From Bimastos eiseni (Eukaryota; Annelida; Clitellata; Crassiclitellata; Lumbricidae), in the NCBI GenBank assembly GCA_959347315.1, contig OY365807.1, positions 58,415,494-58,479,493 of the forward strand: 64,000 nt of DNA. Direction: 5' to 3'. The notes beneath the pieces were generated by a model, which did no database searches, had not been told where the DNA came from, and saw only the letters and a program-made list of their open reading frames with translations. Positions 36,693-46,300 of this stretch are shown one piece after another. The first letter of the stretch is position 1. Each line of letters begins with the position of its first letter. A program made the translations under genes and the position numbers.

Positions 36693-39600
36693 GTGGCTCT
36701 AAGCCTCACTGCCCAACAAAGCTGGTGGACTGAGAATTGGCTGCCTCGCTTGCACTTCCCACCATTTTCGCTTCTGCTGCGTGCACCCTTCGCTCCAGTA
36801 TACCATACTGGAGCACGGTCACAGCTCAGTGACAGATTCACTGCCAACCAACAATACGAGGCCATGCTGCCATGATGGCAGGTGAATGACAAGCTCAATT
36901 CAGAAACCAGATAGCAGCCTTACCCATAAGCAGTCCTATTGCAGTCCTCTCATTGATAAAACATCAGAATTGAAAGCCACACTCATAGATCCTTACCATC
37001 AAGCAAGGTATAAAGCAGTCTGTGCTCCGCACTCAGGAGATTGGTTATTCGCTCTCCCCATCACCTCTTGCGGGTTGAGACTTGATGACGAGACGGTCAG
37101 AGTCGCGGTTGATCTACGCCTTGGCGCGTCTCGGTGCGAGCCGCACAGCTGTGTCTTTGCAGAGAGCTCGCATGGGTTGTCCTGCGGGTTGGGTGCTGGC
37201 CACTCTTCCAGGCATGCATCTCTGAATGACCTAGTTTTTCGGAGCTCAGTTCGAGCCGGCGACCCCTCCGCCAAGTAACCTATGAGCTTCTTGAGAACCG
37301 ATGGCAAGAGACCTGATGGTCTCACTCTTATCCCATAGAGGGCTATACAAAGTCTGGTATGGGATGTAACGGTGACAGACACACTGGCCGCTTCATACAT
37401 ACCAAGTACTTCTCGGATGGCTGGGGCAGCGGCCGAGTTGGCGGCAGCTCGGAATAATGGCAAGCACATCGACCTGGCAGCAGCCCATCACTTCGTCACT
37501 CTGGCCTTCGAAACCACGTGCCCCCTGTGTGCTGCAGGCTTGACATTCACTTCCTCCTTGGGACAGGACCTCAGCACAATATCTGGGGATGCACGCGGTT
37601 CAATGTGGTTGCATTTTGCAGTACTTTTGCAACAATCAACAAATAGGGGCCGTGGCCTTTCCAGGCGCTTTTATATTATCTATCTATATAATTACTTAAA
37701 TCACGTGTCCATCTGTCTGAGTGCCTGTCTGATTAAGGGGCGTGATTGGACAGAAGCGTCGTTTGCAAATAAGGTTAACCTAAATATAGTCTGTCCCAGC
37801 ACCTGGTGCAGTAACATTTGTTGTAGTTTTTCCGTAAATCTTCTGTAAACCTTACTGCACCTGGTGCTTTTCATTGCAAGGCAGGGCATAAGTAAACAAT
37901 TGTCCGATCTGAGTTTCCAAAAACTCTTATTCGTGTATATTTAACCATATTTGCAGTTATTAAAATTAAATGGAATCTTAACGAGTAATGCGTATTTTTG
38001 GCTTAAGAGACTGAAAAGTGTGTATTGACCGCGGCAAACTTGCAGTAAGCCCCATGTTTAGGTGATAATACAAGCACAATAATATTCACCTTGATCGTTT
38101 CATTAAATTAATATGTATTTTAGCTCTGCGTTTCAGTCTCTTAACCACTACTCTAGCAACGTTAAAATAACGTATGACCCGTGATTTTTCACCAGTTAAC
38201 AGCTAGTTCCTAAATAATGTTCTAGTCCCTGAGGGATCCTATGTACCTTGGGATAATAACAACAATAATAATACTAACAATATTTAATAACATAAAGTCA
38301 AAGAAATTTTGCACATTATCATGACTATGTCATTCATCAGATGGTAGTATGTGTGCTGTTCTTTGCATTAAATTTTTTCCCTTGGAGGTGGAGGTGGAGG
38401 AAGAGCACCACTACCACCTGCACCACCAACATTACCACTACTCACACCCTCATTACCACCATTATAAGAAAAGTCCATTATGAGAAAAGTCCATTATATG
38501 AAAGTCCATTCTAAGAAAGACCATTATAAGAAAGTCCATTATAAGAAAGTCCATTATATGAAAGTCCATTCTAAGAAGTCCATTATGAGAAAAGTCCATT
38601 ATGAGAAAAGTCCATTATGAGAAAAGTCCATTATGAGAAAAGTCCATTATGAGAAAAGTCCATTATATGTAAGTCCATTCTAAGAAAGTCCATTATGAGA
38701 AAAGTCCATTATGAGAAAAGTCCATTATATGTAAGTCCATTCTAAGAAAGTCCATTATGAGAAAAGTCCATTATAAGAAAGTCTATTATAAGAAAAGTCC
38801 ATTATGAGAAAAGTGGATTACAAGAAACTGGTCCTACCAGGAGAACATCAGGGAGCAGGTCGTAGGAGGCTCGAGTATGAATGTCTTCGAGGGCGTTAAT
38901 TGCACATTTGGCATCGCTGTTAAACCTGGTTCCAAGCAGAAAACACAGAGAGACACATAAACACTGACCCATGATAAATTATCCCACCATGACTCCAAAT
39001 CACTAGCACAGCATCACAACGGTCGATATCAAATGGAACTAAAACAAGCAGATGCCTGTAGAAATATACCCGTCACTCCCGCACTGCTTGCAGTCCATCA
39101 CTGCCAGTCCCATGCCTAGATGTTAAAGGAAGGAGATGCTAATGATCTCTGTCATCACACAGAGTAGTTAAACTGGAACTACCAGCATATGGATATCTTT
39201 ATGTACACAGACCTCATTGAGAAAGTGCATAAACAGTGACCTCAACGAAACCCACCCGCCACTCCCTCAGAACTCGTACCCACGACAGCATATTCTCCCC
39301 AGACCCACTGAAGTGCAGATCATTTACTGCTACCGTGTCTACAAGATTCTGCACAAAAAAATGCAATTAACAACTGACTAATAAAGAAAGCACTCGCTTA
39401 CTTATAGCTTCTAATCACCAATTTACAACTCTTTTGACTTCTGGACAACCATTCTGACTTCTAGAACACCTCTTGGCCTGAAGCAGCGCTATTGAATAAG
39501 CTAGTGCTCTGCCAGTAACTTTAAAGCAGCATTATGAGAAAAGTCCATTGGCTTCGAAACTTGCAAGTTTACGAATATGGCAAGAGATGAACCGAGTGTC

Positions 39601-40219
39601 AATTTCCTGCCAAGTCTAAGTTATACGAGTAGAGTTGTACCGAAATAATAAAAAAGTCTCATTCTCTTGATGTTTAATTTGGCAGTTTGCACACTATTTA
39701 TACATTTTTTGGATTTGCCTCAGCTTACACTAGGAAGTAGCAACTAGTAAATATTAAAAGTAACAGTATTTGTATTTTTAGTTATGTCGATTGTCATTCC
39801 AAAGCAAAACTGTAAATAATAAAAACATTCGACTTTCTTTCTCTAAAAGAAATCTGAAAGTTGATTATTATTAAACTCGGACCCATTGTACGCCCGAGCC
39901 CGAGTTTCGGTTCATCCCTAATTACGACTACGACATTGTCCTCGACCACGACATTGTCCTCACATGATATAATAGAGAGACGTTAGCAGCTCGAGAAGAA
40001 AGTCTGAGCTGAGAGGCACCCTTATCTCCTCTGCGAAAGAAACCCCTCGTCTAATGCGACAATCTCTCTCAACGACATATTTGGAAGATGACTTCATCTC
40101 AGGTAGGCTATCAAAACCGGTCTTTGCCAGTCTACAAAGAAAGAGAAACAACACACATGTATATACATGTATGAATCTATATATATATATATATACACAC
40201 ATGTATATGCATGTATGAA

Positions 40220-40265
<46 letters not shown>

Positions 40266-40277
40266 TGCATGTATGAA

Positions 40278-40325
<48 letters not shown>

Positions 40326-40342
40326 TTCATACATGCATATAC

Positions 40343-40383
<41 letters not shown>

Positions 40384-43300
40384 TATATACATTACGGATG
40401 AAACGAGTTTGAATTTCTTGCAGAGTCCAAGTACCAAGTTTTACGAGTTGAAATTTGAAGACTCCGAGGCTGAGTTTTGAATATTTAAAAAATGTCTCAT
40501 TCTTTTGATATTTAGATTGGGGGACCATCCACATATCATGCACGCAGCGAGGAGTGGTTCCAAATTTTGGTGATTTTTTGTGTACGGGTGCGCATGGTGA
40601 GGGGAGGGGTCAAGCAGATATGTAGGTACACAAATATAATTGTCTAATTATTACGTCCAAAAAAAATAAGATAAATAAATACCAAATATTAAAAGGGTTA
40701 CAGAAACTTAAAGTATTTTATTTTATACTATAATAGTAAATATGCACTGTTTACAACATCGCTTTCAGTGAGGAGGACAGAATAGTAATACAATAGTTAT
40801 GCTAAAATCAGAATGAAATTGCATTTTTAGCACATATTATAATTAATAAATGAAATTTGTCCATATTTGATTAAAATTTGAACAAATCATTGCACAAAAA
40901 ATAATAGAAATTCTAGAGATTCATTTTTTTCTGTTCACTGCGTATATAGGCAGTTTCCTAATAACACGTGTATTTTATATAATCAATGACTTGTCTGGAA
41001 AGACCCTGAATATGATAAGGTGCCTAACTTCTTACTAAAAAGACAGTGGTACAGGATCGATCATGAAAGGAGCTCTGTAGAGATTCAATATTGCAGAAAT
41101 AGCATCGCATTGAATTTACATATTTCTATTATCATTATTATTATTATTAAACGGCCAATTTGTAAAGTGCCGTAATGCAGCCATGACGCTACAAGGTCAC
41201 TTTACAATAACACGGTCAGCAAACTAACAAGAACAAACCGTACTATAACAATCACTACATCAGTTCAACAGGGATATTCGTGTGGCACGGTGGCTGATTG
41301 GTTAGAGCGGTCGGCCCGCAACACCTAGTGTGTGCTGAGTGAGCAGGTTCGACCCTCGTCCGAGGCATCAGTCATTGTGTAAGAACCTTGAACAAGTCCT
41401 TCATGCACAATTGCTCTGCAGTACAACTGCAATTGCGCCGTCAAGGCCTGAGCACTTCTGAGCACAAGATGTTGGAAGAAGGGCTATATCAAATTTCAAG
41501 AATTGCAATTTCTGAACAGGTGGGATTTGAGTCGAGCCCTAAAGATCTCAATCGATGCTGCAGAACAAATTTCAGGCGGGAGGCTATTCCAGCAGTGCAG
41601 GCCGGCAACAGAGAAGGCGCGATCACCGAATTTGGTCTTGGTCTTGGGGACAAGGTCTGAACACTACGATGTTGGCCTGCAGAAATCCGCAATGTATCCC
41701 AGCGCGACACCATGGAGCGCTTTGTATACGAGTAGACATAGCTTGAACTCTACACGCTGTGGGTAACCAATAAAGCGTGTCGCACAGAAGGGGCATCAAG
41801 AACTCAAAGAAGGGAATCTATTGCCTCTCCCAGTAAAACCTAATCAGAGGCACTCTCAGTGCAAAAAGCACCGTGGCACAAGAGGTCTTAAGAATACGAG
41901 CAGAAACAGAAGCACCAGTAGTTTAAATCAAAGAGTGAGTCAGAGAGAGAATATTGTTCCAAAAGCAAAGGACCAACAGACGCATAAGTGCAGTATCGAG
42001 CAAAAGCCATCCGAGTCCGAGGTAGCAAGTGGTCATGCAGGTGTAAAGAACGAAGAGGCAGATGAAAGAGGACAACAAATAAGGTAACAAAGATAACAAA
42101 GATAGCTCATCTTCATATAGATGGTCTTGCTTTTGAAGGCAGAACTGGAGTGAGAGGGCTTAGATTAGAAATCACAAAACTCTTAGAATGTAATGTAATC
42201 AAACCTTTATATAGCGCCCCTTCACGATAACCGACTAGGGATAGAAAACAAGAACTCACCCAGAGCACAGTCTGCAAAGCATCAGGTGTGACGAGGTAGA
42301 CAAACAGGTGATGTTGGCATTGTAACGATTAATCACGTAAGTTAGCACCGGTAATCTACAACAAATTCCTCATCAATCTCTGAACTGTTGTTACCATGCG
42401 AAATAATGGTTTAAGATCATTATTGCTAGGGATGAACTGAGTTTGAATATCTTGCCTAGCACAGAGTTTTATGAGCTGAATTTTGCCCAGTCCGAGTTTC
42501 TAATATTAAAAAATGTTTTTCATTAATTTGTAGCTTTGCATTAGTTTTCTGTAGGAAGTAGTAACTTGCATGCACTAATATTAGCAGCATTTCTGCTTAT
42601 ATTGGGTCGATTGTCGGTTTGTAGATAAAAATAATAGTCATTTGTGTTTTTACTTAGGTCGAATGTCGTTTTATAAATAAAAAATCCGATTTCGTATCAA
42701 AACATAAAATCGGAAAGATTAAAACTCGGACACATTGTTTAACCATGTCCAAGTTTTGCCGAGTATTACGAAACTCGAGTTGCTGAACCGGCTTTAGTTT
42801 CATCCCATAACCGTTCTGACAGATCACTCATTTTTTCCTTCTGTCACCTGACAATTTTTATCATCTGAGAGATCAGAACCACCCTGGACAAAAATAAATC
42901 ATAAAAATAATAACAATAGTAATTAATTCTTACTCTTCGGATAGCATCAAAGAGCCCGAGGGATCATTTGCACCTGGAGTAAAAGATGATAATAATAAAA
43001 TAACAATAATCAAAGAAATAATTAGGGCTGTATAAAATAGGTGATTTTCACTATTCAGCTGAATACGAATAATTGGACCAACTATTTGGCTGAATACGAA
43101 TAGTGTACAAAATAGGTCAACCAAAAAAAATATTTTCAACTGTGAGCAAAGTTTCAGTTCAGTAAATTTAATACATAAACTAAATTTAAACAGTTAATGA
43201 CATGTAATTTTTGCCAGTCGGTGGAAACTAGGAATAGAACTAATTTAGCTAAACTTAGAAATGAGACGGCTGTCACTACGATACTGTGGTCTAGGAAGTA

Positions 43301-46300
43301 GAGAGTCACTTCAGTCCGCTTGTGCAAAAACAGCTGTCACGTGACCACTATTCGTATTTGGTCCGAACACTACTATTCGGCCGAATAGCTATTTGGCCCA
43401 CTATTCGGCTACGAAGTGAATATTCAGTACAGTCCTAGTAATAACACTAAAAACCTAATAATAATAATAATAATCATAATAAGTTTCTTAAGGCAAAAAA
43501 AATAATGATCAATACATGAGAAGTACCTATTCTGGGAATTCAGGCATTGAACAGGCGCCAGTGGACCCATGGTAACCACGGTAGGGCGGTCGCTATGATG
43601 ATGAAGAAGTGCACTCTCGGTCAGCACCAGGGACGCAAGGCTAGGCGGCTGACACAAAAACACAACAGAAAACAATGTACACTCATACATATACAGATCT
43701 GCATGTATGTACAATGTCTGTATGCATAAATGTATTAATGAATGTAATTATTGATGTGCTAAGGAATACGTGTACAAAAATATATTTATGCATTAAATAA
43801 TGTATAGATTAGAATATTCTCATGCAGTAGCTTGACAACCTTAACCACTGTACACTGTGACACTGCTTGCACTCTGACAGTGCTAGTCCCATGCCGGGAT
43901 AAAAGAGGAGGGCAACGCCAATGACCTCTGTTATCACACAGTGTTGTCGAACTGAAAATACCCCAATTGCTAATACAGGCATTTCCCTCTTTGACAGTGC
44001 CAGTCAAAAGCCTGGATAAAGAAGGAGGGCGGCGCTAATGATCTCTGTTATCACAGAGTGTTGTTAAACTGAAACTGCCGGTACTATTGGCACACCGTTC
44101 CAGCTGTTGATGATAGTGTATCACAAATTGAAATATTTCTCTGACTCCAGTGAAGTATTTCAACGTCCGTCTAATCAACAACATACCTGACCAGATCGTC
44201 ATTGAAACTAAGACACAGACCAACCAGTGCAGTCCTCAATTCTGAAAAATCTCCATATTTCACATTTGGATTGAAGTCACAAGATAAAATCGGAACTTTA
44301 GGGTCTCTTCAATTCTGCGCTTTTAACCTCCACCAATTTACTGTCTGTTCTTTCATCAAACCATAATTTCCATATTGTTGCATCATGTCGGTTTGGAGTA
44401 TATCAATAAAATCGGTCAGTCGTGATGGACTGAAGACTGGAAAGTCTGTAACTAAGGCTGTCAAAAAATCCTGAAATCACTGCAAGGGTACACGTCGAAC
44501 CACATTTTTTTAAGAAACGTAGGGAAATTAGGGACTTGGGCATTTTACGGAATGTCGGACACCCGAGAACTGATTTCACTGCCTGGGCAGTCAGCTAATA
44601 TGATCAACGAAACATTTTTGATATATGTTCACGTAAAATTGCGCATTTTTACGGAATGTCACGCATTCGAGAACCAGTTTCATTGCCCGGGCAGTTTGCC
44701 TCGGGCGTGCACCCATTGACGGCCTTATCTGTAACTCACCTCGTGGTATATCGAAGAACACGCAAGCGTTGGAATGCTAACTTGCGATACTTTCGGCTTG
44801 CCATCCGTCCCAATTACGCTCTATAAAACAATGAAGCAGTTGATCCGTATGTTGTGACTTACTTACGAAAAATAGCAATCCAAACCTAAGCATATACAGG
44901 CAGGGACAAAGAGAAAGCCAGAGAGGAATAGAGTCAATGAGATAAACACATAGAGAGAGAGAGAGAGACAAGAACAGTGGTGAAACGTTTGGTTGCTATG
45001 TGAAGTCGTGAAATGCAAATGTAAACAAATTGAATTAAATGAAATCAAATGAAATTTAAGGACGTACCAAATTGTAAATGGCGAGAAGACAGGCTTCGAT
45101 GCTTCCGAACCTCTGAAGAACACAACAAAGAAACAAAACAATCGGTCAATGTAACAATCAAGCAATCAACACATGTCGTACGCTGAGGCTAAGAAGACGA
45201 AGTCATCGATGCTTCACGACAATGATAGCCCCTTGGAACCATCCTAAAGGACTGCCTTCAATCTCTTGACTTCTTCAGATCTCAGAAGATAACTGCAAAC
45301 GACATAAAGCATTGGTTCCTGTCATCACTGCTTAGGCAACATGCATGGCTTATTGTAAGTTTTTTTTTTATCAACAGCACATTCTGGCACAATTAAGAGG
45401 CATTACACATGAGCTATATAAACGATCGGATGTTGCATGAATGGTCTGTAGCACATTGGGGTGGGGGGGGTCTGTGAGCACCTTGGGGTCAATAGAGTAA
45501 ATGATAAGGCAGTGGCATTCAGAGCAGAGGCAGCAAGTTTGATTCCCTCTACCCCCTGAAGGTTAACTAGTCCTTCATTCATTAGGTGGCGACGTCGGTT
45601 AAATGTGACTGGCCAGTGACCATAAATTGTCAGTGGCAAGCTGAGATTGTGTGGGAGAGGCAGGGCCACCTATCTGTGTATGCCAAGACCAAGAAAATGA
45701 AGCCGCCAACATTTCACGCCAACAGCTGCCTCTCGCAGGCGGCTTAACCCTGAGGGGCGCTCAATACGCGCAGGGGTGGTCAACTCTCATGGCGCTGTCT
45801 CTTGAAACACTTGAAAGACGAAACTGGAATAAAAGCGACTGAAAGCCCAATGCAGCTAAATCGTAATCTCCAAAATTCTAAAGCGCCAATAAAAACGAAG
45901 CGCAGGGCACCAGCTTATTCATGAGCACAGTGTCGAATCAGAGGGGTTGTCCAAAGGGTGGTAATAGTCCAGGCTTTAGGGGGTACCACAGGCAGAGTAG
46001 CTGTTAGGTAGGTGTCGTTCAAGATACTGTCACTCTTAGTCTTCATAAGACAGTTGTGCCCTCAATTATTTCTTAAAGAGAGCATGTACCTTGTCTTTGG
46101 CCAATGACGTCAGGTAGGAACCGATTAATGTAGGAAGGAGATTTAGAGTGAACCGCTGCAGTTCAACGTTCATCGAACGATAGAAATCAAAGAGCTGATG
46201 GCAGATTGGATCAATCGCCTATGATAACAATCAAACAAAAAACTCAACATTTATCTTATTACAACAAAATCTAACAAGTTATTGGATGAGAAATAGAGTG

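Noticed and set aside
36999..37469. 156-codon minus-strand frame [12 protein letters not shown]...
   Set aside because: Antisense of a retroelement fragment whose plus strand carries the recognisable motifs.
38465..38820. Regular short repeats suggesting a CRISPR array
   Set aside because: Units are contiguous with no unique spacers, and the DNA is eukaryotic intron; it is a minisatellite.
39257..39348. Minus-strand open block [20 protein letters not shown]... flanked by GCAG and GTGGGT, like a hyccin exon
   Set aside because: The flanking exons (40131-39964 and 38925-38838) join in phase without it, and inserting it gives an in-frame TAG at once. It has no similarity to hyccin. It could at most be a poison exon.
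41281..41360. Functional tRNA gene from A and B boxes
   Set aside because: The cloverleaf arms do not close and the same sequence recurs with a common non-tRNA body (28.2 and 47.2 kb); it is a SINE head.
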